Position numbers and translations under genes: made by a program. Source: Yponomeuta sedellus (Eukaryota > Arthropoda > Insecta > Lepidoptera > Yponomeutidae). From it: a stretch of 64,000 bases of DNA. The notes beneath the pieces are model-generated. The model saw only the letters and a program-made list of their open reading frames with translations, was not told the DNA's origin and did no database searches. The stretch spans positions 7,203,822-7,267,821 of the forward strand of contig OW203751.1 in NCBI GenBank assembly GCA_934045075.1, written 5' to 3'. Below are positions 1 to 9,852 of this stretch, in pieces (within the stretch, counting starts at the first letter, position 1; each line of letters begins with the position of its first letter).

Positions 1-228
1 ATTGCGAATGTGAGTGGAAGGGACGTCCCAGACGGACTTACATCGACCAAATAGGGGATGTATTAGCAAAGGGAAAGATAAAAAGTGCCCGGAACCGGCG
101 TGCGTGCATGCTACGACTTATAAACGTTGATGAAGTGAAGGTGATCTGTCAGGATCGTGGCAAGTGGCAGTCCCTGGTCTCTGCCTACCTCTCTGGGATA
201 CAGGCGTGAGGTTATGTATGTATGTACT
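1..228 (+). mobile_element. RTE-like non-LTR retrotransposon, 3' coding end and tail
   Basis: Encodes the terminal segment SGR..KGRP.RTYIDQ..DVLAKGK followed by NVDEVKVICQDRGKWQSLVS and a stop (TGA about 208), then a TATG-type tail. Similar segments recur at 33770-33860, 41600-41945, 42945-43240, 45390-45455, 46430-46505, 46980-47096 and 49690-49775. It is 5' truncated at the window edge and lies in Pus3 intron 5. Confidence 0.7.
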
Positions 229-231
229 CAC

Positions 232-440
232 GGGAATCGCCATCTTTTACATCCACGGCACGAATCTCCGCCCCGTGGACTCTCCTAATGAACTCGGTGA
301 CGCCGTTCCCGACGTCCATCTTGCAGAGATTTCTGAAGTCATGCGAGCCGACCAGATGACTGCAGGCCGCATGCATGGCTGACAGGTTCAGGTCGCCACG
401 CGGGAAGTAGTACTTGTAGAGACGCTGCTTGCAGTCGAAC
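232..440 (-). CDS. Pus3: Pus3 coding exon 5
   Basis: 209 bp. The acceptor is CTCTCTACAG (from 441) and the donor GTGAGTAC (224-231). Its first base completes Arg (SARF..). It encodes FDCKQRLYKYYFPRGDLNLS and SHLVGSHDFRNLCKMDVGNG, the conserved FRNLCKMD block of PUS3. The following exon is beyond the left edge. Confidence 0.94.
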
Positions 441-3400
441 CTGTAGAGAGAGGTAATTTATTTATTTTTGAGGGTCACCAACATGGTATAGCGCCCTCCC
501 GCTGGGAACGTTTGGCAGCCCAGCGGCCAGAATGCCAGAAATCTAGGGAGGGAGGGAAGAGGGAGGGACGGACGGACGGACGGACGTACGAACGAACGAA
601 CGAACGAACGAACGAACGAACGAACGAACGAACGAACGAACGAACGAACGAACGAACGAACGAACGTACGAACGAACGACGACGACGACTAGTGAGTCTC
701 ATGGATATAAAGATAGATAGAAAACACTACATTCGCCCCACCACAAAAAAGAATTACAATTATAATTTCCTAAACTTACCTTGAAGCGCTCGTGGCCTAG
801 CGGAACCGAGTGATTGGAATCAATCACTTGAGTTAAGCAACAACAGGCGCAGTTAGGTGTAGGATGGGTGACCATCCCGTGACTACCGCTAGTGGCATTT
901 TTACGAGCGCTTTCGTGCTTCGCAAGGCACGTTAAGCCGTTGGTGCCGGCTGTCATGTAATGGCAGTCGTAAAGCCATGTCAGAGGCCTTATGGGCGGCT
1001 TGATAACTTCTGACAGTAAGGCCCGCCACTGTCTTACAATCAGAGTATGGCCTAACCTCCCTGTGATGCAGGAAGAGACCCATGGCCCAGCAGTGGGGAC
1101 ATACAAGGGTTGATATCAAACTTACCTAGCACTGTATTCCGGTCTGTCTAGCGGTATAGGCATCCAGGCCACTGCTCGTATATCCTCAGGCAGTAGCCGG
1201 TTCAGGAGCTTGCAGTAGGGGATCTCCTTATCAACATTGTCAGGGCTGAGCTGGTCAACTGGCGGGTACTTGCTTCGGAGCGTTATAGATATCACCTGCA
1301 ATGGGCATTGTCTTACAAAAAAAAGGTTCTAAAAACCTATTTAGTGGCTAAAATTTCCACCCATGCCGGGATTCGCACCCGCGACCTCTGGCTATCCGTG
1401 CCAGCATGGGTGGATTTTTTAGCCTCTAAATAGATTTTTTAAATTGTCCTTAGCACGGTTTAGTGCATTAATTTTTTTTAAAAAAGGTTCTCTTTTCATT
1501 TCTTTTTTTCTACGAGAAAAAAGTAATTAGATAAATTGTTAAACGAAAAAAAAATAAGAGTACAAATCCGGAAGTACGTCATCGAAACAAACAAACCTAA
1601 AAAAATCGTAATCTGTGAAAACATAGAAAACCACGAAAAGTCAATAGCGCAGATCGTGTTTTAGCCACGTTTTAACGTGGTTTCAACACGTTGACGCCGC
1701 ACAAACGTGACTATTCTAGAAGAACTTCAGATAAAGACGAGGCTCTGCACAATCTGCACCCAACGCATCCTGAAGTTCTTCGGACATACCGTGCGACGCG
1801 GGCCAGATAACCTGGGTTATCAATTATCATCACCGATCGAGCGAACGGGAAACGAAGCAGAATACGACCACCCACGCGTTGGACAGACATAATAACTAAA
1901 GCTTCGGGAGGGACCCTACAAGCAGCCATACATCTGGCTCATAATATAATCAAATGGAGAGAGCTGGTGGCGGAAGTTGCCCCATAGTCACGTCCCTCAG
2001 CCATGAGGAAACGACAAAGAAGAGGAACACGTAGATTTAGAAATGTGACGTCACCACACAATGTCGCACTCCGTCGACCCCCCCCTCTCTCTTAACGTGT
2101 GACGTAATTTATGGATGGTCCCTAGCATAGGTTAGCTGAAAGAAAACATTTGTTCGCTTATGGCCAACTTAGTAAACCGTCCACTATTTTCCACGACTTC
2201 GTAATCGGTAACTTAGTATGAACTCTCATTTGTACCAAATAGTTTTTAGTGCATTTAAGAATTTTCCAATTCAATTCTGTAAGTTATCGCTATCAACCCT
2301 TGTATGCCCCCACTGCTGGGGCACGGGTCTCTTCCTGCATCGCAGGAAGGTTAAGCCATACTCCACCACGGGGGCCAAGTCCGGGTTGGTGAATTCTGTA
2401 AGTACGATGGCCCAACTATGAGGCTCACAGCCGATTTCTTGGGGGCTGATTAGATTTATTGCTACGATCAAATTAAACCACGATTAAGCACGATTCGGGT
2501 TTCCTGAGCGGCAATCAATTCAGTTGAGCAAACGATCAAATCAGTTAACAAATGGTACTTAGTCGCCTTTTACGACACCCGCGGGAAGAATTTGGTTTGG
2601 TGCTATTCTCTAGGCCGACACCACAACTCTCAGGTCTAACTAAAGATAAAGATATTTATTTGCTATAAAGTTGTTGCATGTTTACAATACTTGCGGCATC
2701 TGCACTAGACTTTAAGTGTGTATCGCAGAGACCTGAATAAACTTTCTAAAGTAATTGTCGACAGGTTCGGTAACGCTAAAACTAAACGCTATGAAAAAGT
2801 TATACAAGTATAATCTATATAATTATTATGAGTTCTTAGGAAAAACAATAACAACTCTTAGACTACAGTTCTGCCAAACTCGATAAAGAATAGAGGTAAA
2901 CAAACCAATTTAGGGTTATCACAACTCACGTTTTACAAATCTTCTATTGTTTACATGATTATAGCCTTTTACTTGCTAACTATTTATTAACAATTCCTAT
3001 TGCAGCATATTTAACTAGAATCACTCAAATAACATGCATATTACCTTGTTATTTCGAAAAACTATAAAAAATCGACATTAATTTTACGCGACAGCCCTAC
3101 AGAAAAAGAAACATGGATGAAATTCAGGTGTGACAAACATTTTGGGAAATTTAGTTTATGTCAACAAGTGAAGTTTAGTCGTTTGTCAATACGTGTATAT
3201 GGCATAATTAAGTATATAGCATATAATTATGTGTGGCAAAATGGCACAAGACAAAAATATAGATTGCCCCCATATCATTGTGAATTAAATCCGATAGAAA
3301 TCATATGGGGGCAAGTAACCGGCCATGTTGCTGCCAAAAATAAAACTTTTTAAATGGCTAAACTAAATAAAGGTCCTGTTAGGTGAGGCAATAAGTAAAA

Positions 3401-6400
3401 TTACTCCATCAGCATGGCAACGTTGTGTTGAACGCTTAATTAAAGAAAAGAAGAAAACGCCGAATTTGATGGTGTAATGGATAATGTCATTGATGAATTT
3501 ATATTTCAAGTCTCCGGAGACACAAATTCATCCTCCTCTTTGGCCAGTGACAGTGTTGATTAGTGTGAACATATGAATAAAAATATATACAAAGAACTTT
3601 CTTTTATTGCAATATTTGCAGTAGGTCCCAATCTACTCATTTACATAGTAGGATCTATAGGTACTTATAAATATTATAAAGTTGAAGAGTTTGTATGTTT
3701 TTTGCTTAAACGCGCTTAATTCTATTAAGAAAATCATGCGGCATGGCTCGCGTAGATGTTTGTTAAATCTGTGTTTCAAATTTCATATTTCAGTGTTGTC
3801 ATATGTCATATCCAAATCGGTTAAGCCTTTCACAATAAAATCATAAACATATAAACATAAATAAGCATTTTACATTAGTAGGAGAAACGATTATTATTTG
3901 TATGAAAACGATTTCTAGAAAAGGTTGTTAACATCTGCCTTTAAGTTGTAAACAAGTCGTTGCCTAGCAACGGTTTGTTTATCGCCATTCGTTATCGAAT
4001 TTGGCTCAGGTATAGGTTTGAAGATACATCTTAAGAAGAAATATAATAAAAGAAGACGGCCTCGGTGGCGCAGCGGTTTGGCACGCTGACTGTAAAACCG
4101 AAAGTCTCGGGTTCGATCCCCGGCCGGGTAAAACCAGGAAACGAACTTTTCTAGTTTGTCTCGGGTCTTGGATGTTATCTATGTATTTACTGTATTAAAT
4201 CTATCGTCGAGTTAGCACCTATAACACAAGTCATTTAGTTGTACTTAGTATAGGGCTAAGGAGATCTGTGTAATATGTCCATGAATATTTATTTATTATT
4301 ATTATAATTACGAGTAAAAATGTGTGTGTGTGTGTGTAAGGGTGTGTGCGCGTGTGTGTTTGTGTGTGAGAGAGAGAGAGTATTTTTCTTTAAACACAAG
4401 CATTAAGAATGAAATAAGATTAACTACTAAGTACTACTATGAGCTGTCAACAAACCTGCCCAAAAGCGCTGACCCCCTTGTCGGTCCTTCCGCATCGGTG
4501 ATAACCGCTCACGTCTCGGCTCTCGATCAGGCAGGCCTTAGTGAGGGCGTTGAAGAGGTGGTGCTCCACTGTCTGCGTCGAGTTCTCCTGTACGGCCAGA
4601 CCCTGGTAATCCCAGCCGAAGTAGAGAATGCGAAGAAGGACACGACGGTAGTGGCATCTGTAACGTTCAGTAATTTGACGGTATGTAATGAAATATTTTT
4701 ATCAATCGCGCGTCTGAAAGGCGGTTCAAAAAATGTGTTAACTAACACTTTGTGCCAAAAGGGCTACTTATTTATATGACAATGATTTCTGGAATTAAAG
4801 CCAGTACAATGCACGAGTTCTATGTTTGTAGACATTGAGTCCGGATCTACATACAGGTGTTGTCTTCTCACACTGAGACGAGCAACCGACGACGCGAGCT
4901 CCGTCTCTGCTCACCATGATTAAGCTCTGCGAATCGGAGCGAAACCTGGTCGGACTTTTCCGATATAACCACACCCGTAAGTAGATCCGGACTAAAAGTC
5001 TACAATGTAACGTGCTTACGAAAGTTTTAGTTCAAAAAGTTCCATGTTTTGTAATAATTATGTAAACTCTGTTAATTAAGATAAGATACTACATAACCCT
5101 TTCGGAAGAATATTTTTTATTGTACACTGGAAAAACAACAAATACAACTTTTGGAGCTTTTTTGTCCATTTTTTCTCCAAAATTATCTAGATTCTTTATT
5201 GTACACTGGAAAAACAACAAATACAACTTTTGGAGCTTTTTTTGTCCATTTTTTCTCCAAAATTATCTAGATTCTTTATTGTACACTGGAAAAACAACAA
5301 ATACAACTTTTGGAGCTTTTTTTGTCCATTTTTTCTCCAAAATTATCTAGATTCTTTATTGTACACTGGAAAAACAACAAATACAACTTTTGGAGCTTTT
5401 TTTGTCCATTTTTTCTCCAAAATTATCTAGATTCTTTATTGTACACTGGAAAAACAACAAATACAACTTTTGGAGCTTTTTTTGTCCATTTTTTCTCCAA
5501 AATTATCTAGATTCTTTATTGTACACTGGAAAAACAACAAATACAACTTTTGGAGCTTTTTTTGTCCATTTTTTCTCCAAAATGATCTAGATTTTGAAAC
5601 GGACACCTAGTTTGAATTGTAACATTCATTAAGCCACAGTTTCTGCGCTACTTTGAATAAAACCTTTTCATTCATTTCATTTCAATTGCTAAGATCATGA
5701 ATCATCATAATCATAGTCCAATAGTGGCAATAGGCCTCTCCCAAGACACGCCACTGAGCCCGATCGGCTCACCTCTTCCAGTCACTGTGCACCGCTTTGA
5801 AATGTCCCTCCAAAGTGTCAAGTTATGGCAGTCGTTAAGGCCATGTCAGAGGCCTTATGGGTGGCTTGACAATCTCTGACAGTAAGGCCCGCAACTGTGT
5901 TATAATCCTCCACCAACCCGAACTTGGCCCTTGTGGTGGGCTTAACCAGAGAGGTTAGGCAGGAAAGAGACCTGTGCCCCAGCATTTGGGGACTTACAAA
6001 GGGTTGATATCTTATCATCACAGTCTTTCTGGTTATATTTTTTGTGTGTTCTTCTTATGGCTCACAGTTTGAGGTCACAGTGATTATAACCTTCTTTTTA
6101 GAATAGGTCCTAAAGATAGTCCTTTAAGATTATTGTTTATAAAAATTATGGCTTTGATTTTTAACTTAGGTACATGCAACATTTGCACAAAATTTGTGTA
6201 CTTATTTGTTTTTAACTTACACCTACAAACAAACACCAGCTGACTCGGCAAACATTGTTTTGCCATATTAACTAGCCTACGAGCAATTCTCCTAAATACC
6301 AAATATACAAAATTTCTTGAAAATGAGTGAAGCCAGGGTCAGGGTGTAGCAAAGGGTGTGCAAGGGAAAAAGACATAAAAATTTCGCAAAAAAAAAATAG

Positions 6401-7386
6401 GGTCCCCGTAACCCATTCTTTTTATATTTTTAATCAAAGGGGGGCATCACAATGAGCAACTTTTCCCCCTAAAAAAAATATCTAAATGAAATATTTCAGA
6501 TTTTACAGGCGATTTAAATTTTATATGGCTAAACACATAGAAGAAAAATTGACTTCAGAAAACAGGTCCCCGTAGCCCCTTCTTTTTATATTTTTAATCA
6601 AAGGAGGGCATCAAAATGAGCAACTTTTCCCCCTAAAAAAAATCTCTAAATTAAATATTTCAGATTTTAAATCGCCTGTAAAATCTCAAATATTTAATTT
6701 AGAGATTTTTTTTAAGGGGAAAAGTTGCTCATTTTGATGCCCCCCTTTGATTAAAAATATAAAAAGAAGGGTTTACGGGGACCCTATTATTTTTTTGCAA
6801 AATTTTTCTAAGTGTTTTTTCCCTTGCACACCCTTTGCTACACCATGACCGAAGCCAGTTTCAGAGGAGTTCGATAAAAACACTATGATGAGATTTTAAC
6901 ATTAGATTTAGCCTTTCATTAAGAGTTGGTAAAATATTTGTCTGAATAAATAATTCCTTCTCGTTTAAATAATTATTGCCTTTTGAGGAATGGAGTTCTT
7001 AACAATAACATCGTTAATTTTAAAAAAAAAACGAACTATGTACATTAAAATCTTGAATTAAAATCGTTTGAGTGAGACACAAAATGGAAAAATCGTATTC
7101 TTACTTGGAAAAATCGAAAGGCCTCTTCTTTTGGCCTTTGGAAGTTGAACTCGAGTTATCCGGCTCTTTTTTCTGTATTATATTCTTAAGCTGAAAGTTA
7201 TGCGCTTCTAACTGATGAATTCTTTCGACTAGTTCCTGAAAAATGCACGAAATACGTAAAACAAAGCTGGGTAGACACGGATAATTTTAGGTAATCTAAA
7301 TTTCCAATCACTTTTTTATCTAGTTTCAATAACTCTTCGCTTGTGGCGCCTCTAGCATTTCTGCGTTTCGGTGGTATTTTTTCCAT
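232..7386 (-). CDS. Pus3: tRNA pseudouridine(38/39) synthase 3 gene, five 5' exons (3' end off window)
   Basis: Spliced host gene: complement(join(232..440,1126..1295,4456..4657,7105..7235,7312..7386)), 787 coding bases. The PUS3/Deg1 family isomerises uridine 38/39 in the anticodon stem of tRNAs. Visible order: a basic, helical N-terminal segment (exons 1-2) ending in KKRPFDFSK; a core beginning LLRILYFGWDYQGLAVQEN; the catalytic-loop motif HRCGRTDKGVSAFGQ with the Asp expected to be catalytic (TDKG); then LNRLLPEDIRAVAWMP; then RLYKYYFPRGDL and GSHDFRNLCKMDVGNG. All four junctions keep frame and use GT/AG sites. The start at 7386 has A at -3 and G at +4. The C-terminal core exons lie left of base 1. 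Introns measure 685, 3160, 2447 and 76 bp and are loaded with repeats. No coding break is seen. Identification rests on recognised family motifs; exon limits are inferred from splice consensus and phase. Confidence 0.95.
567..684. repeat. (GGAC)n/(CGAA)n microsatellite
   Basis: A perfect run of CGAA tetramers, preceded by GGAC tetramers, inside Pus3 intron 4. Open frames through it are simple-repeat artefacts. Confidence 0.95.
782..1117 (+). mobile_element. 5S-rRNA-type SINE inserted at the Pus3 exon 4 splice donor
   Basis: Full-length copy flanked by the 10-bp duplication AAACTTACCT (772-781 and 1118-1127). The right-hand duplicate contains the exon-4 donor (AG|GTAAGTTT on the minus strand), so the insertion duplicated the splice site. 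The element lies antisense to Pus3. Confidence 0.9.
1126..1295 (-). CDS. Pus3: Pus3 coding exon 4
   Basis: 170 bp. The acceptor is CATTGCAG (from 1296) and the donor GTAAGT (1120-1125). It encodes VISITLRSKYPP followed by CKLLNRLLPEDIRAVAWMP and ends EYSA plus two bases (AG) completed in exon 5. Its donor lies inside the 10-bp target-site duplication of the SINE at 782-1117. Confidence 0.93.
1325..1472. repeat. Back-to-back tRNA-like SINE (T1 family) fragments
   Basis: A minus-oriented tRNA-like segment (B-box complement about 1366-1376) abuts a plus-oriented 3' tail ending AGCACGGTTTAGTGCATTAA. This gives an imperfect inverted structure in Pus3 intron 3. Confidence 0.6.
1695..2040 (+). pseudogene. 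RTE-like LINE C-terminal coding relic
   Basis: Translations in shifting frames give ILKFFGHTVRRGPDNL and then GTLQAAIHLAHN-like and KWRELVAEVAP segments, typical of the C-terminus of insect RTE-type polyproteins. Frame changes and truncation make it dead. It is a different subfamily from the repeat at 1-228. Confidence 0.6.
2050..2130 (+). repeat. Dispersed repeat sharing GTGTGACGTAATTTATGGA
   Basis: A pyrimidine-rich block followed by this motif recurs at about 62160-62235. The class is unclear. Confidence 0.5.
2296..2393 (-). mobile_element. 5S-type SINE, 3' fragment
   Basis: Contains only the 3' third of the element (the complement of the CAGTGGGG...GGGTTGATA end). It is truncated at about 2393. 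Confidence 0.8.
2394..3110. other. Repeat scraps then unassigned intron sequence
   Basis: 2400-2640 holds fragments of two dispersed repeats (GGCCCAACTATGAGGCT; CCTTTTACGACACCCGCGGG). I see nothing recognisable from 2640 to 3110. Confidence 0.4.
3117..3570 (+). pseudogene. Tc1/mariner-like transposase relic
   Basis: One frame reads YRLPPYHCELNPIEIIWGQV..VAAKNKTF. This is the LNPIE..W block of IS630/Tc1/mariner DDE transposases, and it contains the third acidic residue. It is followed in shifted frames by a SAWQRCVERLIK-like C-terminal stretch and an acidic/Ser-rich end. Only the C-terminal part survives, broken by a stop at 3353 and frame shifts. It is antisense within Pus3 intron 3. Confidence 0.7.
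3571..4055. other. Unassigned intron sequence
   Basis: AT-rich and non-coding, within Pus3 intron 3. I recognise no repeat family. Confidence 0.3.
4060..4312 (+). mobile_element. tRNA-derived SINE (T2 family)
   Basis: The head carries an A-box TGGCGCAGCGGT and B-box GGTTCGATCCC in tRNA spacing. A unique body follows (GTCGAGTTAGCACCT, GATCTGTGTAATATGTCCATG), then an AT-rich tail. Near-identical copies lie at 12379-12650 (+) and 62760-63055 (-). Confidence 0.85.
4321..4380. repeat. (TG)n(GA)n microsatellite
   Basis: Simple repeat next to the T2 SINE tail. Confidence 0.85.
4456..4657 (-). CDS. Pus3: Pus3 coding exon 3 (catalytic Asp)
   Basis: 202 bp. The acceptor is TTACAG (from 4658) and the donor GTTTGT (4450-4455). 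It contains LLRILYFGWDYQGLAVQEN and HRCGRTDKGVSAFGQ, the signature loop of TruA-type pseudouridine synthases with the catalytic Asp in TDKG. The exon ends on a codon boundary (CAG). An open + strand frame over the same DNA is an antisense shadow. Confidence 0.95.
4826..5005. mobile_element. MITE with about 30-bp terminal inverted repeats
   Basis: The left end TTGTAGAC..AGTCCGGATCTAC is mirrored by the right end GTAGATCCGGACT..GTCTACAA. ATGT flanks both ends. It is about 180 bp, non-coding, in Pus3 intron 2. Confidence 0.7.
5112..5588. repeat. 80-bp minisatellite, six near-identical copies
   Basis: The unit contains TTCTTTATTGTACACTGG. GTACACTGG begins at 5122, 5201, 5281, 5361, 5441 and 5521; the first interval is 79 bp because of one missing T. 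The start of the unit matches the 3' end of a LINE tail seen at 36515-36560. Open frames through it are artefacts. Confidence 0.95.
5695..5820. repeat. Dispersed LINE-tail-like repeat
   Basis: Contains GGCAATAGGCCTCTCCCAAG, a motif I associate with lepidopteran non-LTR 3' tails. It abuts the following SINE. Confidence 0.35.
5818..6012 (+). mobile_element. 5S-type SINE, 5'-truncated
   Basis: Starts within the GGCAGTCGTTAAGCCATG region and runs to GGGTTGATATC, with several small differences. It lacks the promoter half. Pus3 intron 2. Confidence 0.85.
6337..6850. mobile_element. Foldback/MITE element with 8-bp target duplication
   Basis: 514 bp. Ends GGTCAGGGTGTAGCAAAGGG and its imperfect complement; flanked by GAAGCCAG at 6329-6336 and 6851-6858. 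The left arm (to about 6520) is followed by a second partial copy of itself (about 6565-6660), then the complementary right arm (about 6665-6850). The 8-bp duplication suggests hAT or P-type mobilisation (inference). Lies in Pus3 intron 2 close to exon 2. Confidence 0.85.
7105..7235 (-). CDS. Pus3: Pus3 coding exon 2
   Basis: 131 bp. The acceptor is a T-rich run ending CAG (7236-7243 on the minus strand); the donor GTAAG is 7100-7104. It encodes ELVERIHQLEAHNFQLKNII, then a Lys/Ser-rich linker, then KKRPFDFSK. The exon ends with two bases (AA) completed by the first A of exon 3, restoring Lys. The PFDFSK segment directly precedes the catalytic fold in the family. Confidence 0.9.
7312..7386 (-). 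CDS. Pus3: Pus3 coding exon 1 (start codon)
   Basis: 25 codons from ATG at 7384-7386, peptide MEKIPPKRRNARGATSEELL..KLDKK. It is followed on the minus strand by the 5' splice site GTGATT (7306-7311). It ends on a codon boundary and joins exon 2 (ELVERIHQLEAHN), giving a continuous charged helix typical of PUS3 N-termini. Upstream minus-strand sequence is AT-rich with no clear TATA box. Confidence 0.88.
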
Positions 7387-8090
7387 ATTTTATTTAATTA
7401 TGAACCTCCGACCGAAGACAAAATTGCTACATAACCTAAATAGAAAACATAAACAGTTCAGACTCACAGAGCATGAAAGTCAGATTGTTTCTTTTACAAA
7501 AAATTCTTTCGTTACGATCTTTCTAATGTTGCCATAAAAGAAAATAGTAGTGGAAGTGTAAAGGTTGTTGGCAAGTAAAAGTTTGATCAACAGATGGCAC
7601 TAAAAGCGTAACATACAGTGCCATCTAGCGTCGAGTAGTGAACATATTTTATTTTCCACAAAATCTATCGCGCTTATTACGCGATTATAAGTTAGTGTGC
7701 GGTCATTGAACACTGTAAATACCAAGTTGACCTCCACAAAAGGAATTATTTTTGTATGGTAGGTACCTTGAAAATAATCGGTTCAGTAATATTGACTTTG
7801 TCGGGCTCGTTCGATCTCGTTGGTCCACCTTTTCAAAGTAATAGGTAAGGTCATCACAGGTTTGATTACCGCAACGGGTCGCAAGAGGCTTGTTCTGGTT
7901 TTCAGGTCGTCCGTGTAAATGAAATTCCAAAATGCCTAGAAACCAACCGCTACACATAAGGAACGTGGGACGGCGGCGCGGAAAATACGTGTCCTCTCTT
8001 AAAAAAACGTAGAGAAAGGATGTTTTGTTCGTGGGATTCGTCTCGTCCCTTCAATATTTTTTTCCCATCCCGCCCGTCCCTTCTGTGAGG
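7387..8090. other. Pus3 upstream region, no other gene recognised
   Basis: About 700 bp of AT-rich sequence 5' of the Pus3 start codon. It should contain the transcription start. I see no clear TATA box and no convincing divergent coding exon; the short open frames here have no recognisable domain. Confidence 0.4.
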
Positions 8091-8330
8091 CCGCTGGCGA
8101 AGTTTAAATTTGTAGTAGTAGTAGTAGAAATAGAAAAAGTCTCACTGGTGCCAAAAAAGCCAGGCTGGACTTATTTAGGGGCCGGTTGAGTCCACTTTGC
8201 GACCCCTGAAGCAACCGGCCCCAGCGACGGGCGAGTGACTTTATTTCACTGTCCACTCGACTGGAATCGCTCTAGTATTAGGAGGCCGCTGTAGGCGGAT
8301 AGCGGTCTTACGAATCGCCGCGCAAAATTA
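8091..8330. other. GC-richer patch with hairpin
   Basis: 8177-8223 can fold: an 11-bp arm GGGGCCGGTTG pairs with CAACCGGCCCC across a short loop. I cannot assign it to a gene or repeat family. Confidence 0.35.
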
Positions 8331-8331
8331 T

Positions 8332-8610
8332 TTACCAACGAACACACAAAATATTAACGAAAACAATAATCGCTCTTGTGTAGCGGTTTTTTAAAACGAA
8401 TAACGATATTTTCAACGTTTTTTTACATATCTGTACAAAAAAAACAAATCCACAATTTGACAAAAAAAAATGTGTTACTATCCGACCGGATTCTATATCA
8501 CAAGTTTTCACAGAGTCGTACGAACTTGGTTGTATCTTTGTAATTTGGTCAATTAATACGTCAAACTGATGGTTTCCGTCCGTACGCGAAAATAAAAACA
8601 AAGTTTTCAT
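8332..8610 (-). CDS. Unrecognised 92-codon open frame
   Basis: ATG at 8610, beginning MKTLFLFSRTDGNHQFDVLI. The first half has mixed composition; the second half is hydrophobic. There are no splice sites or domains I can name. It may be fortuitous. Confidence 0.12.
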   Translation of the reverse strand: MKTLFLFSRTDGNHQFDVLIDQITKIQPSSYDSVKTCDIESGRIVTHFFLSNCGFVFFVQICKKTLKISLFVLKNRYTRAIIVFVNILCVRW

Positions 8611-8888
8611 TTTTAAGTTCTTCGATGCAAAACTTTTCTATGTATTTTTTAACTTTAGCCCTTGTGTGAAGTGAACTACAAACAACAAAACGAGTGCTAT
8701 GAAACTGTTATTAGATACAAAGTGCATTAGAATTCTAGGTGCTAACTTAGACAGGTTTGTATAATTAAATTCTTACATTATTAATCACTTGGCAAACCTT
8801 AACGCACTTATCACCATTATCTTGCTCATCAATCACGAAACACGCTATCCGTCTTATTGGAATCTAATTCCACCACCAACCAAACTAA

Positions 8889-9024
8889 CCCCCGGTTTCT
8901 GGTACACTAACAAGCCGTTAATCTACTGTTAACAGCTGTCAGTTGGCCAAAGTGCATACAAAAAAAACATTTGACAGCTGTTAACAATAGATTAACAGAT
9001 TGTTAGTGTACCAGAAACCGGGGG
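8889..9024. mobile_element. Short palindromic MITE
   Basis: 136 bp. The 5' end CCCCCGGTTTCTGGTACACT is exactly mirrored at the 3' end, with inner CAGCTGT/ACAGCTG arms. A related, SINE-interrupted copy lies at 51136-51718. Confidence 0.85.
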
Positions 9025-9114
9025 CTAGTCACATAGAAATAGATCATACTTTATACTGGCTAGTCATCCATAAAGTATTTTCAACCTGATTTTAAATCCT
9101 CGCCATGCCATCTA

Positions 9115-9348
9115 CAGTCTATTTATTCTTACTTGTCCAATTTAGTAAACAAGATTCTACCCGTAAACTGTAACTTTTTAGTCCAAAACTGCCATATTTC
9201 CATAAATGAAGTAACTTGGAACAGTCTTTTAGATAACCACTGCCAATTTTATAAACATAGTTCATGAATTTGCGAGAAAATGTCTAGTTTAGGCATCTAA
9301 TCTCAATTTTAAGGTTAGTAAATTGGACAAGTAAGAATAAATAGACTG
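9115..9348. mobile_element. Tc1/mariner-type MITE (TA target duplication)
   Basis: 234 bp. The 35-bp-class inverted ends begin CAGTCTATTTATTCTTACTT and are flanked by TA at 9113-9114 and 9349-9350. There is no transposase inside. Confidence 0.85.
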
Positions 9349-9579
9349 TATGTCGCAGGGCTGTGAGTTCACACTAGCCAGCCTATATCTTTCCAGAAGA
9401 CCAGCAGTTCTTTGATTTAACCACTGGATTTCAGCTTCCGAATATAGGTGGTCCGTTGCTTTTCCACACTCTTAGAGTGAGTGCTCATGCGGTTGAGTTA
9501 ACATTAACAGTGCTGTACACCTAGCATTGGTTTGAATACCAAAGATACCCTTCCGACTCACAAAAATATTTTTTAGTAT

Positions 9580-9722
9580 TAACACCTTGTATGTCCCCGC
9601 TGCTGGGGCACAGGTCTCTTCCTGCATCGTAGGAAAGTTAGGCCTTACTCCACCATGGGAGCCAAGTCCGGGTTGGTGGCGGATTGTAAGACAGTGGTGG
9701 GCCTTACTGTCAGAAGTTACCA
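9580..9722 (-). mobile_element. 5S-type SINE, 3' part
   Basis: The 3' end is at about 9580; it breaks off at CAGAAGTTACC. The promoter half is absent. Confidence 0.8.
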
Positions 9723-9852
9723 AATACAAAATGTTTATTTTAACCACAAAAAAAATTATCTTTATGTTACATTGAGTATACAAGCATTAGGTACATTATA
9801 AAGGTGTCACAGTTTTTATGGCAGAGTTAATAAAGAATCTAATTTACTGTGG

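Noticed and set aside
164..382. 72-residue + strand frame
   Set aside because: A LINE tail joined to the antisense of Pus3 exon 5.
475..784. RSFV / ERTN repeat frames
   Set aside because: CGAA microsatellite in Pus3 intron 4.
4062..4130. Apparent tRNA gene
   Set aside because: Head of the T2 SINE, repeated with its body at 12.4 and 63 kb.
4324..4779. 151-residue + strand frame
   Set aside because: Antisense shadow of Pus3 exon 3 plus a TG repeat; the minus-strand reading carries the family motifs.
5120..5590. Overlapping 66-76 residue frames
   Set aside because: The 80-bp minisatellite read in three frames.
5112..5590. CRISPR-like array (regular repeats)
   Set aside because: Units are contiguous with no unique spacers, in a eukaryotic genome.
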